Source of the DNA: Myxococcales bacterium
Lineage (GTDB): Bacteria; Myxococcota; Myxococcia; Myxococcales; Anaeromyxobacteraceae
DNA length: 8,200 bases
Assembly (NCBI GenBank): GCA_021784995.1
Contig: JAJYHA010000462.1
Coordinates: forward strand, 1-8,200
Reading direction: 5' to 3'
The notes below the pieces were generated by a model, which was not told the DNA's origin, made no database searches, and was given only the letters and a program-made list of their open reading frames with translations. Shown here one piece after another: positions 1 to 6,046 of this stretch. How positions within the stretch are numbered: position 1 is the stretch's first letter; each line of letters starts with the position of its first letter. The position numbers and the translations under genes were made by a program.

Positions 1-440
1 GGGGCATCCAGGCCCGGCTCCGCGCGGCGTCCGATCCCGCGTCGCGCGACGCGGCCGGGCCGTGGCTGCTCTCGATCGGGGATCCCACCCTGGCCGCGGC
101 GCGCCTCGCCGCGAGCGACGGCGCCCTGCCGCGCTGGCTGCTCGCGCGGGCGCAGCTGGCCCGTGGGGCGCCGACGCACGCGCTGGGCACCCTGTCCTCC
201 CTCGACCTGACCCTCCTCCCCGACGCCAGCTTCGCGACCGAGGGGCGGCGGATGCGGGCGGATGCGCTCTGCCGGGTCGGCAGGTGGGAGGAGTCGATCG
301 CCCTCTGGCGCGAAGTCGCGGTCGGCGCGACGACGGACGGCGCGCGCGCGGCCGCCGACGACGCCGCCCGGCGCTGTGCGTTCGAGCGCGACGTCTATGG
401 AGCCCCGGTGCGCTGGGACGGGGACTGGCCCACCCCCTGA
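1..440 (+). CDS. C-terminal part of a TPR-like helical-repeat protein (5' end cut by the window)
   Basis: The reading frame is open from base 3 to the TGA at 438-440, giving about 145 codons with no stop. An internal ATG at 252 would give only 62 residues, but the frame continues upstream with the same codon bias, so I treat this as the 3' end of a longer gene. The protein is rich in Ala, Leu and Arg. It shows paired amphipathic helices of tetratricopeptide type, such as WLLARAQLARGAPTHALGTL followed by RADALCRVGRWEESIALWRE, where the G/A-rich small-residue positions fit a TPR. It ends in a polar tail with VYGAPVRWDGDWPTP. No catalytic motif is visible, so a scaffold or protein-interaction role is only inferred. 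It converges on the next gene across a 46-bp gap. Confidence 0.7.
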   Translation, partial: GIQARLRAASDPASRDAAGPWLLSIGDPTLAAARLAASDGALPRWLLARAQLARGAPTHALGTLSSLDLTLLPDASFATEGRRMRADALCRVGRWEESIALWREVAVGATTDGARAAADDAARRCAFERDVYGAPVRWDGDWPTP

Positions 441-449
441 TCGCGGCGA

Positions 450-470
450 GCCGGGCCTCGGCGACCCGGC
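450..470. terminator. GC hairpin between convergent genes, possible terminator
   Basis: GCCGGG at 450-455 and CCCGGC at 465-470 form a perfect 6-bp stem with a 9-nt loop. It lies in the 46-bp gap between two converging genes, where a bidirectional terminator would be expected. No T-run follows on either strand, so it is not a canonical intrinsic terminator. GC-rich DNA makes such stems common by chance. Confidence 0.25.
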
Positions 471-486
471 GGGCGCCACCCCGCGG

Positions 487-942
487 TCATCGACCGCGCA
501 GGCGGTCGATGGCCGCCTTCGGGTTCCGGACGCCGTTCTTGAGCAGCCACCAGGTCACCTTCATGCCGCCCACGGCGAGCACGCCCAGGTAACCGTGCGA
601 GAGGAGCTGGCCGGTGGAGGCGTCGATCGCCACCGTGGCCTTGAGGGCCGGATCCCTCTCCAGCACCAGCTTGAAGAACTCGATCCCGAACTCGCCCACG
701 TCGTCGCTCCGGAGAGCGGTGATGCGCTGCACGGCCCCGTCCGGCAGGGTGAGCGTGAAGTCCGGGTTGCGGGCGACGCCCTCCTCGACCGACGGCCGGC
801 CGGCGGCCATGTGAAAGCGGGCGCTCCCGCCGTCGAGGTTCAGCCCCACCTCGGCCTCGCGGGCGAGCGGCTTCGTCGCCTTGCGGGCCACCTCGGCCGT
901 CTCGAAGAACCTCTTCAGCGCGTCGAAGCTGGCGACAGGCAT
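487..942 (-). CDS. SCP2-like (sterol-carrier-type) small protein of unknown function
   Basis: This encodes 151 residues, from ATG (complement of 940-942) to TGA (complement of 487-489). After an N-terminal helix (about residues 4-30) comes a run that resembles the SCP2 lipid-binding fold: a strand with ARFHMAAGRP (41-50), a strand with NPDFTLTLPDGA (59-70), and a helical segment EFGIEFFKLVLERDP (84-98). A hydrophobic C-terminal helix follows (YLGVLAVGGMKVTWWLLKNG, 118-137). SCP2-domain proteins bind hydrophobic ligands, but no ligand can be read from the sequence. The longer frame upstream of this ATG overlaps the next gene and does not continue the fold, so I chose this start. There is no Shine-Dalgarno; a -10-like hexamer sits 6 nt before the ATG. 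The SCP2 assignment rests on pattern only; a conserved hypothetical protein is the safe reading. Confidence 0.75.
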   Translation of the reverse strand: MPVASFDALKRFFETAEVARKATKPLAREAEVGLNLDGGSARFHMAAGRPSVEEGVARNPDFTLTLPDGAVQRITALRSDDVGEFGIEFFKLVLERDPALKATVAIDASTGQLLSHGYLGVLAVGGMKVTWWLLKNGVRNPKAAIDRLRGR

Positions 943-948
943 GCGCGG

Positions 949-977
949 ACTGTAGGGAGGGCCGGGGCCGCCCGCAA
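949..977 (-). promoter_or_regulatory. Putative leaderless promoter of the SCP2-like gene
   Basis: On the minus strand TTGCGG (complement of 972-977) is followed by a 17-nt spacer and TACAGT (complement of 949-954; 4 of 6 match TATAAT). The hexamer ends exactly 6 nt before the ATG, so the predicted +1 is the A of the start codon. No GGAG-like site lies between them. The boxes are imperfect, so the call rests mainly on the spacing. Confidence 0.4.
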
Positions 978-1012
978 GCGAAGAGCGGAGGCCACCGCTC
1001 GCTCCGCGAGAG

Positions 1013-1044
1013 TTGACGCGGGCGCGAGGGCGAGGCTTTATAAC
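1013..1044 (+). promoter_or_regulatory. Putative leaderless promoter of the NTF2-like lipoprotein gene
   Basis: TATAAC at 1039-1044 matches 5 of 6 bases of the -10 consensus and stands out in otherwise very GC-rich DNA. It ends 6 nt before the ATG at 1051, placing the predicted +1 on the start codon. TTGACG at 1013-1018 matches 5 of 6 of the -35 consensus, but the 20-nt spacer is longer than the usual 16-18. No Shine-Dalgarno lies at normal distance from the ATG. Confidence 0.5.
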
Positions 1045-1050
1045 CACGTC

Positions 1051-1527
1051 ATGCGCATCACCGTCCGCCCGGTCGCCTGCCTGATCGCCCTCGCGGCCTT
1101 CGCCGGTTGCTCGCCCAAGCGCATCCCGGGGACCCAGATCGACGACACCCCCGACACGCGCGCCGTCGTCGCGGTCATCGACGCCTACCGTCACGCCGCG
1201 GAGCGGCGCGACGCCGACGCCGTGATGGCCCTCGTCTCGTCCAAGTACTTCGACGACGGGGGGACCCCCGACCCGGGCGACGACGTCGACTACGACCAGC
1301 TCCGCCAGCGGCTCGTGGGCGACTACGCGAAGCTGGTGGCGGTGCGGCTCGAGATCGACGTCCGGGGCATCGACGTCACGGAGGGCAAGGCCGACGCCTA
1401 CGTCTTCTACGACGAGCGGTTCCGGATCCGCACCCGGACCGGCGAGGTCCCGAAGCAGGCCAGCGACGTCCACCGCATGCGGTTCGTGCGCGAGGACGGC
1501 GCCTGGAAGTTCGTGAGCGGGCTGTAG
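1051..1527 (+). CDS. Small lipoprotein with an NTF2-like (SnoaL/DUF4440-type) domain
   Basis: This encodes 158 residues. The N-terminus is a lipoprotein signal: Arg at 2 and 6, a hydrophobic stretch at 8-18, and the lipobox FAGC with the lipid-modified Cys at 20, which suggests envelope location. The mature part begins with a short polar linker (SPKRIPGTQIDDTPDT). It continues with the helix VVAVIDAYRHAAERRDADAVMALVS (39-63) and then beta strands (VRLEIDVRGIDVTEGKADAYVFYDERF, 98-124). The C-terminal strand carries the typical ending MRFVREDGAWKFVSGL (143-158). This is the layout of NTF2-like cone-fold proteins, in which a helix with D/E near its end precedes strands ending in a W-x-F/I motif. 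No catalytic residues can be assigned. The stop codon lies 9 bp from the stop of the convergent thrB gene. Confidence 0.85.
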   Translation: MRITVRPVACLIALAAFAGCSPKRIPGTQIDDTPDTRAVVAVIDAYRHAAERRDADAVMALVSSKYFDDGGTPDPGDDVDYDQLRQRLVGDYAKLVAVRLEIDVRGIDVTEGKADAYVFYDERFRIRTRTGEVPKQASDVHRMRFVREDGAWKFVSGL

Positions 1528-1536
1528 CCGCGGGCG

Positions 1537-2508
1537 CTACGGGGCGCCCACCAGCCGGCGGAAGCCCCCTCCCCCCATGGCGCGCAGCGCGGCGAGCCGG
1601 TCGCGGTAGCGCGTCCAGTCCTTCCACGCCAGCCGGTCCGCCGGCAGCGCCGCCAGGTGAAAGGCGTGGATCCGCGAGGCGGTGTAGCGGAGCGCGACGT
1701 AGCGCGCGTAGGCGTACAGCGCCTCGGCCGTGGCGGCGTCGAGCGCGACCGCGTCGCGGTAGCCGGCCAGGAGCGCGCGGACGAGGACCGGCTCGAACCG
1801 CTCCCCGTAGCACCAGGCGTTCACCATCACGGCCAGGTCGTAGGCGAACGCGTCGACGCAGCTCATCTCCCAGTCCAGCACCGCCGAGACGCGGTCGCCG
1901 ACCCACAGGACGTTGTCGAGGAACAGGTCCCCGTGCACGAGCCCTCGCGGCGCGTCGGGGAGCGTCATGGCCGCCTCCACCTCCTGACGGAGCATGGGGA
2001 GGGAGGGCGCCACCAGCGGGTCGCCACCCCCGTCCGGCTCGAGCTCGCTCACCCACTCCGCCACGCGGGCCCACCGGTACGGGTTGGTACGCGTCCCCGT
2101 GAAGCGGGGGGCGAGCGCGTGGAGACGGCCCACGTGCGCCCCGATGACGTGGCAGCGCTCGGGGGTGACGTCGGCCCGCTCGAGCTCCTCGCCCTCCGCG
2201 AACGCGAAGAGCATGGCGGGCCGGCCCGCGACCTCGATCTGGGCGAGGCCGTCCGGCGTGGTGACGAGCGGGGCGGCGGGGAACCCATCGCGGGCGAGGA
2301 AGCGCAGCACGTCGGCCTCGAAGCGGACGTCCTCGCGCGACTTGCCCTCGTTGAGCCGGAGGAACCAGCGCCGCCCCCCCGCCCACAGGTGGTAGTTGGT
2401 GTTCACGCTCCCCTTCGGCTCGGGCAGCGTCCGCTCCGGCGCGGGGAGGCCGTACCGTTCCAGGACAGCGGCGAGCTGCTCCGGGGAGAGGGGCGTGTAC
2501 AGGGCCAT
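1537..2508 (-). CDS. thrB: Homoserine kinase (ThrB, APH/choline-kinase fold type)
   Basis: The predicted product is a cytoplasmic ATP:L-homoserine phosphotransferase making O-phosphohomoserine for threonine synthesis. It has 323 residues, close to the usual length of this family. The N-terminus MALYTPLSPEQLAAVLERYG and the NTNYHLW segment (36-42) match the family start and its nucleotide-binding strand region. The catalytic loop is VHGDLFLDNVLW (191-202) with D194 as the expected base. The Mg-binding motif is VLDWEMSC (210-217) with D212. The segment AYDLAVMVNAWC (222-233) is characteristic of this ThrB group rather than of aminoglycoside phosphotransferases. The ATG at 2508 fits the family N-terminus, and no Shine-Dalgarno is seen. 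The gene stands alone: no thrA, thrC or asd neighbour is in the window. A related amino-alcohol kinase is the main alternative. Confidence 0.85.
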   Translation of the reverse strand: MALYTPLSPEQLAAVLERYGLPAPERTLPEPKGSVNTNYHLWAGGRRWFLRLNEGKSREDVRFEADVLRFLARDGFPAAPLVTTPDGLAQIEVAGRPAMLFAFAEGEELERADVTPERCHVIGAHVGRLHALAPRFTGTRTNPYRWARVAEWVSELEPDGGGDPLVAPSLPMLRQEVEAAMTLPDAPRGLVHGDLFLDNVLWVGDRVSAVLDWEMSCVDAFAYDLAVMVNAWCYGERFEPVLVRALLAGYRDAVALDAATAEALYAYARYVALRYTASRIHAFHLAALPADRLAWKDWTRYRDRLAALRAMGGGGFRRLVGAP

Positions 2509-2745
2509 CGGTCGAGACGGGGTGGGCGCAGCGAGAATGCACGGTGCGCCGGCGATGCGTCAACGAGCGTCTCGACCGCGAGGCGCGACGGGGACCGCCT
2601 CGGGGCCGTTCGCCGAGCGCGACGCGCCGGGGAGCGCGCTCGCGGAGCGGAGCAGGCCCGGCGGGCGCCGACGGGCCGGCGACCCCGGGTCGTCGATCGC
2701 GACCCATTCTGCGCCGCGCGCCGGCGCGCTAGGCTGCGCCTCCGC
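2509..2745. other. Divergent intergenic region between thrB and the FHA activator gene
   Basis: This is 237 bp between divergent starts with no supported gene. It holds a candidate thrB promoter at 2534-2563. A 14-bp perfect palindrome of alternating G and C with CCGG at its centre lies at 2716-2729. A weak TAGGCT at 2730-2735 is 10 nt before the activator ATG (3 of 6 match a -10 box). No -24/-12 sigma-54 promoter is evident here, and neither start codon has a recognisable Shine-Dalgarno. Confidence 0.5.
2534..2563 (-). promoter_or_regulatory. Candidate sigma-70 promoter of thrB
   Basis: On the minus strand TTGACG (complement of 2558-2563; 5 of 6 match) is followed by an 18-nt spacer and CATTCT (complement of 2534-2539; 3 of 6 match). 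The predicted start near 2527 gives a leader of about 18 nt without a Shine-Dalgarno. The -35 box followed by C is the same 7-mer as that before the lipoprotein gene at 1013. Confidence 0.35.
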
Positions 2746-4407
2746 ATGCCCGAACTGGCCTTCTACCGACACGGCGAGGAGCTCCTCCGCGTGGCGCTCA
2801 CGGAGCGCACCACGGTCGGGCGCTCTCCCGCTTGCGACGTCTCGCTGCCCGATCCAGCGCTGAGCCCGGTCCACGTCGAGGTGGAGCGGCGCGGCGATCG
2901 TTTCCACCTCCTCGACCGCTCCGGGCTCGGCACCGCGGTGCGTGGCGAGCGCGTCCACGAGGCCGCGCTCGTGGACGGCTGCGACATGGCGCTGGGCGCC
3001 TGGCGCGTCCTGTTCCGCGAGGCGAGCGGCGACGCCGACGCCGCACCGCTCGCCGGCCGCACGACCCTGCGCCCGTCCGGGGACGCGCCCCCGTGCGCGG
3101 CGGCGCGGGTCCGGATCCGGGCCCGCGGGCACGAGCGCGTGGTCGCCATCGAGGGCGACGCGCTCACCATCGGCAAGGACCTCTCGAACGACCTCGTGCT
3201 CGACGATCCCTTCGTCTCCGCGCGCCACGCACGGCTCGAGCGCCACCGCGGGCGCTGGCGCGTCCGCGACCTGGCCTCGACCAACGGCACCGTCCTGGCG
3301 GGGGTCCGCGTCACGGAGGCGGAGCTCCCCGAAGGTGCCCCGCTGGCCCTCGGAGACAGCGAGATCCTGCTGGAGGGGGCGCCCGCGCCGCGCGTCGCTC
3401 CCCCGGCGGCGTTCGAGGGGCTCGTCTCGGGCGACCCCGCCATGCAGCAGCTCTTCGGGCTCGTCGAGCGGGTCGCCCCATCCGAGGTCGCCGTCACCGT
3501 CCTGGGCGAGACCGGTACCGGGAAGGAGCTGGTCGCCCGCGCCCTGCACCGGCTCTCGGGCCGACGCGACCGCCCCTTCATCCCGGTGAACTGCTCGGCC
3601 ATCGCCGAGTCGCTCATCGAGAGCGAGCTCTTCGGGCACGAGCGGGGCGCGTTCTCGGGGGCCGAGCGCCTCCGCAAGGGTGCCTTCGAGGAGGCGGACG
3701 GCGGGACGATCTTCCTCGACGAGATCGGCGAGCTGCCGCTGGAGCTGCAGCCCAAGCTCCTCCGGACCCTGGAGCTGGGTGAGGTGAAGCGCGTCGGCGC
3801 CTCCCGACCCATCACGGTGGACGTGCGCATCGTGGCCGCCACCCACCGCGACCTGCGGGCTCAGGTGCGCGCCGGCCGCTTCCGGGAGGACCTCTACTAC
3901 CGCCTCTGCGTGGTCCCGGTGACCGTGCCCCCGCTCCGCGCGCGCCGCGGCGACGTCCGGGCGCTGGCGGAGCACTTCCTCGCCCGCGCCGCGCCACACG
4001 GCCTGGCGCTGCGCTTCACGGAGGAGGCCCTGGCCAGGCTCGAGGGGAGCGCATGGCCGGGCAACGTGCGCCAGCTCAGGAACGTGGTCCAGCGAGCGCT
4101 GCTCTTCCGCTCCGAGGGGCTGGCCGTCGGGGCCACCGCCGTCGTCATCGAAGATGCCGGCGGGGTGGTCCACGCAGGAGACCACGACACGCTCTACGTG
4201 CGCGGCCTCACGCTGGAGGACCTGGAGCGGGAGGCGATCCGCCTCTCGCTGCGCCGCCACCGCGGGAAGCGGGCCGCGGTGGTGAAGGAGCTCGCCATCG
4301 CGAAGAGCACCGTCATGAAGCGCATCGCCCAGTGGCGGCTGCAGGACGAGGGGCGCGATCCGGTCGCGGGCGGGGACGAGACCGAGGAGGCCGCGGGCGC
4401 GCGGTAG
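2746..4407 (+). CDS. Sigma-54-dependent transcriptional activator with two FHA domains
   Basis: This encodes 553 residues. FHA domain 1 covers about 15-90, with GRS at 25-27 and SPVH at 40-43. FHA domain 2 covers about 132-210, with IGKDLSND at 142-149, SARH at 158-161 and STNGT at 178-182. The sigma-54 AAA+ domain covers about 225-455, with Walker A GETGTGKE (254-261), the sigma-54-contacting loop GAFSGA (301-306), Walker B TIFLDE (321-326), likely arginine fingers R380 and R386 in FREDLYYRL, and WPGNVRQL (437-444). A Fis-type helix-turn-helix covers about 504-530. FHA domains bind phosphothreonine, so activity is probably tied to a Ser/Thr kinase rather than to a histidine kinase; there is no receiver domain. 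No kinase gene is in the window. The frame is open far upstream but overlaps thrB, so the ATG at 2746 opening [16 protein letters not shown] is the sensible start. Its target promoters cannot be read from here. Confidence 0.93.
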   Translation: MPELAFYRHGEELLRVALTERTTVGRSPACDVSLPDPALSPVHVEVERRGDRFHLLDRSGLGTAVRGERVHEAALVDGCDMALGAWRVLFREASGDADAAPLAGRTTLRPSGDAPPCAAARVRIRARGHERVVAIEGDALTIGKDLSNDLVLDDPFVSARHARLERHRGRWRVRDLASTNGTVLAGVRVTEAELPEGAPLALGDSEILLEGAPAPRVAPPAAFEGLVSGDPAMQQLFGLVERVAPSEVAVTVLGETGTGKELVARALHRLSGRRDRPFIPVNCSAIAESLIESELFGHERGAFSGAERLRKGAFEEADGGTIFLDEIGELPLELQPKLLRTLELGEVKRVGASRPITVDVRIVAATHRDLRAQVRAGRFREDLYYRLCVVPVTVPPLRARRGDVRALAEHFLARAAPHGLALRFTEEALARLEGSAWPGNVRQLRNVVQRALLFRSEGLAVGATAVVIEDAGGVVHAGDHDTLYVRGLTLEDLEREAIRLSLRRHRGKRAAVVKELAIAKSTVMKRIAQWRLQDEGRDPVAGGDETEEAAGAR

Positions 4408-5217
4408 CTATCGCCGCTTCGACAGCTCGGAGATCCGCGCCCGCGCGCGCCGCGCCGCGGTGGTGCCCGGGTAACGCTTCTGGACCTCCTCGAAGAGCTT
4501 TCGCGCGTCGCCGCGGAGGTTCAGCGCCAGCATCGACTCCCCGGTCCGGAAGAGCGCGTCGGGCGCCTTGTCGGAGCGCGGGAAGTCCTGGGCCACCTTG
4601 CCGTACTCCAGGATGGCCTCGCGGTACCGCTTGTCGCCGAACCACAGCTCTCCCAGGCGGAAATGGGCATCCGCGGCGCGCGGATCCGTCGGCCACTTGT
4701 TGACGAACTCCCCGTACAGCTGCCGGGCCACGCCGCGCTCGCCGGAGGCCTCCTGCTGCTGCGCCAGCGCCAGGAACTCCACCTTGTCGGCGGGTCGCTT
4801 GAGCTGCTGGGCCTTGCGCTGTGCCTCGTACTCATCGAGCGCGCCGACCCCCTTCAGGGCCGCGAAGCGCGCGTCGGTGGCGTCCTTCTGCTGCGCGAGC
4901 GCCTTCTCGAGCCCGTCGAGCCGGTGGGCCTCCTCCTCCAGCTGTCCTCGCGACTGGCGGAGCCCGTCGACCAGCTCGTCCTGCCGCACGACCAGGTCGG
5001 CCCCGGTGCGGTGGGCGGCGGTGTTCAGCTCGTCGAGCTTCCGGTCGACGGCCTCGATGCGCTCTCGCACCGCGGCGCGCTGCTCCTCCAGCTGGCGCGC
5101 CGAGAGGTCGGCCTCGCCCTCGAGGCGGTGGATGCGCGCCTCCATCTGCCGGCCCTGTTCCGTCGGGACCCAGCAGGCGGAGGCGCCCACCACGAGCAGT
5201 GCCGCGACGAGCCTCAC
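4408..5217 (-). CDS. cpoB: Tol-Pal-associated periplasmic protein CpoB (YbgF)
   Basis: This encodes 269 residues with a GTG start (complement of 5215-5217). A signal sequence occupies residues 1-14 (hydrophobic 3-14), with Cys at 15 after GASA. The lipobox is imperfect (Ala at -3), so either a lipoprotein or ordinary signal-peptidase cleavage is possible. Residues about 24-115 form a long charged coiled coil (RLEGEADLSARQLEEQRAAV and onward). Residues about 145-269 form three TPR repeats, including WPTDPRAADAHFRLGELWFG (175-194), FPRSDKAPDALFRTGESMLA (212-231) and YPGTTAARRARARISEL (249-265). This is the CpoB/YbgF architecture; in E. coli the protein links the Tol complex to peptidoglycan synthesis by PBP1B. 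The gene overlaps the end of pal by 4 nt (GTGA), implying translational coupling. Its TAG abuts, with no gap, the TAG of the convergent activator gene. Confidence 0.92.
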   Translation of the reverse strand: MRLVAALLVVGASACWVPTEQGRQMEARIHRLEGEADLSARQLEEQRAAVRERIEAVDRKLDELNTAAHRTGADLVVRQDELVDGLRQSRGQLEEEAHRLDGLEKALAQQKDATDARFAALKGVGALDEYEAQRKAQQLKRPADKVEFLALAQQQEASGERGVARQLYGEFVNKWPTDPRAADAHFRLGELWFGDKRYREAILEYGKVAQDFPRSDKAPDALFRTGESMLALNLRGDARKLFEEVQKRYPGTTAARRARARISELSKRR

Positions 5218-5975
5218 CGCGAGGCGCTGGTGATCACGGCGCGGCGGTTACGCTTCCAGCAGCTCTCCTGCTCCTGATCGCAGAGCGGACGCTCCTTGCC
5301 GTAGCTCGTCGCCTGGATCCCGGAGGCGTTCAGGCCGAGGTTCCCCAGGTACTTCTTCACGGCCTCGGAGCGACGCTGACCGAGCTGGATGTTGTACTCC
5401 GAGGTCCCGCGCTGGTCGCAGTGCCCCTCGACCGCGAGGGCCGAGATGTGCGCCTGCTTCAGGCAGGCGGCCAGCTTCTGGAGCTTGGTCTGGTCGTCCG
5501 GCTTGATGTTGGACTTGTCGAAGTCGAAGTGGACGAAGTTGTCCTCGCCGCTCGCCGCGTCACCCATCGTGTGACCCGTGCAGGCCGCCACCGGGTCGAG
5601 CTTGGGCGCGGCGGTCACGCAGCGTCCGGCCTCGCAGGCGCGGCCGGCGCCGCACTGCGCGTCGCTCTCGCACTCGGCCTTGGGCTGCGCGGCGGCGACG
5701 CACTTCCCGGCCTGGCAGGCACGGCCGGCGCCGCAGTCGGAGTCGGCGGCGCACTCGGGGCGCGGCGCGCACTTGTTCTCACGGCACACGAAGCCCGCCT
5801 GGCAGTCGGTGTCGACACCGCACTCCTGGCAGCGGCCCTGGACGCACACCTTGCCGTAGCCCTGCTGATCCTTGCAGTCGTCGCTCGTCTTGCACTCACC
5901 GTTCTTTGGCTTCGAGGGGCAGCCAGCGAGCAGCAGCGCGGCGACGCTACACGACAAGACGAGAACACGGCGCAT
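5214..5975 (-). CDS. pal: Peptidoglycan-associated lipoprotein Pal with a Cys-rich repeat linker
   Basis: This encodes 253 residues. The lipoprotein signal MRRVLVLSCSVAALLLAGC puts the lipid-modified Cys at 19. Residues 27-120 hold four Cys-rich repeats, each C-x5-C-x5(or 9)-C-x4-C: Cys at 28/34/44/49, 52/58/64/69, 75/81/87/92 and 102/108/114/119. The OmpA-type peptidoglycan-binding domain covers about 143-253: FVHFDFDKSNIKPDD (147-161), VEGHCDQRGTSEYN (182-195) with the diaminopimelate-contacting D187, RRSEAV (201-206) with R202, and a C-terminal NRRAV. Pal anchors the outer membrane to the cell wall; the Cys-rich block is unusual and probably disulfide-bonded in the periplasm. The ATG at 5975 has AAGGAG 7 nt upstream; an in-frame ATG 63 nt further upstream would bury the signal peptide and is rejected. 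It is the first gene of a pal-cpoB operon; no tolB or tolQRA lies in the window. Confidence 0.93.
   Translation of the reverse strand: MRRVLVLSCSVAALLLAGCPSKPKNGECKTSDDCKDQQGYGKVCVQGRCQECGVDTDCQAGFVCRENKCAPRPECAADSDCGAGRACQAGKCVAAAQPKAECESDAQCGAGRACEAGRCVTAAPKLDPVAACTGHTMGDAASGEDNFVHFDFDKSNIKPDDQTKLQKLAACLKQAHISALAVEGHCDQRGTSEYNIQLGQRRSEAVKKYLGNLGLNASGIQATSYGKERPLCDQEQESCWKRNRRAVITSASR
5626..5737 (-). repeat. 81-bp-period internal duplication in pal encoding Cys repeats 3 and 4
   Basis: The 31-nt stretches at 5626-5656 and 5707-5737 differ at only three positions and lie 81 bp (27 codons) apart in frame. They encode the CGAGRACxAGxCV cores of the third and fourth Cys-rich repeats of Pal. Repeats 1 and 2 (about 5769-5894) share the Cys spacing but are diverged in DNA, so repeats 3 and 4 look like the more recent duplication. 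Confidence 0.75.
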
Positions 5976-5982
5976 CGTCAAT

Positions 5983-5988
5983 CTCCTT
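5983..5988 (-). promoter_or_regulatory. Shine-Dalgarno site of pal
   Basis: The minus strand reads AAGGAG (complement of 5983-5988) followed by 7 nt and the ATG at 5975. It is the only near-consensus ribosome-binding site seen before a gene in this window. It fixes the pal start over the in-frame upstream ATG and suggests high expression. Confidence 0.85.
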
Positions 5989-6000
5989 CTGCGGTTGGTA

Positions 6001-6016
6001 ATGTCTCGAACGACAT
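6001..6016. promoter_or_regulatory. 5+5 bp palindrome in the pal leader, operator or mRNA hairpin
   Basis: ATGTC at 6001-6005 and GACAT at 6012-6016 are perfect inverted copies around a 6-nt centre (TCGAAC). The element lies upstream of the pal Shine-Dalgarno and spans the start site predicted from the TTGACA -35. It could be a repressor site or a short 5'-leader hairpin. No regulator family is recognised. Confidence 0.4.
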
Positions 6017-6017
6017 G

Positions 6018-6046
6018 CTTCTCTCTCGGTTCCCGCACGGTGTCAA
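6018..6046 (-). promoter_or_regulatory. Candidate sigma-70 promoter of pal-cpoB
   Basis: The minus strand carries a perfect -35 consensus TTGACA (complement of 6041-6046). At a 17-nt spacer the -10 position reads GAGAAG (complement of 6018-6023), only 3 of 6. The predicted start is near 6011, about 36 nt upstream of the pal ATG. The -35 box is convincing and the -10 is weak, so the true -10 or sigma factor is uncertain. Confidence 0.45.

Noticed and set aside
262..1050. Upstream extension of the lipoprotein frame back to an ATG at 262
   Set aside because: The extension overlaps two other genes, and the internal start at 1051 begins a proper lipoprotein signal peptide preceded by a good -10 hexamer.
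943..1473. Longer start for the SCP2-like gene, up to position 1473 on the minus strand
   Set aside because: The extension runs antisense through the lipoprotein gene and its sequence is low-complexity Val/Gly/Asp/Arg-rich.
1376..2707. A 443-codon minus-strand frame overlapping thrB in another phase
   Set aside because: The product is dominated by Arg, Pro, Gly and Ala. The overlapping thrB frame carries intact kinase motifs.
1657..2745. Upstream extension of the FHA activator frame back to 1657
   Set aside because: It would run antisense through most of thrB and adds no recognisable domain. The ATG at 2746 leads directly into the first FHA domain.
2560..4260. A 566-codon minus-strand frame opposite the FHA activator
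   Set aside because: It is a shadow of the activator gene: no recognisable domain, and composition typical of antisense translation of GC-rich codons.
5976..6038. Longer pal product starting at the in-frame ATG at 6038
   Set aside because: It would place 21 charged residues before the lipoprotein signal and ignore the strong Shine-Dalgarno located before the ATG at 5975.
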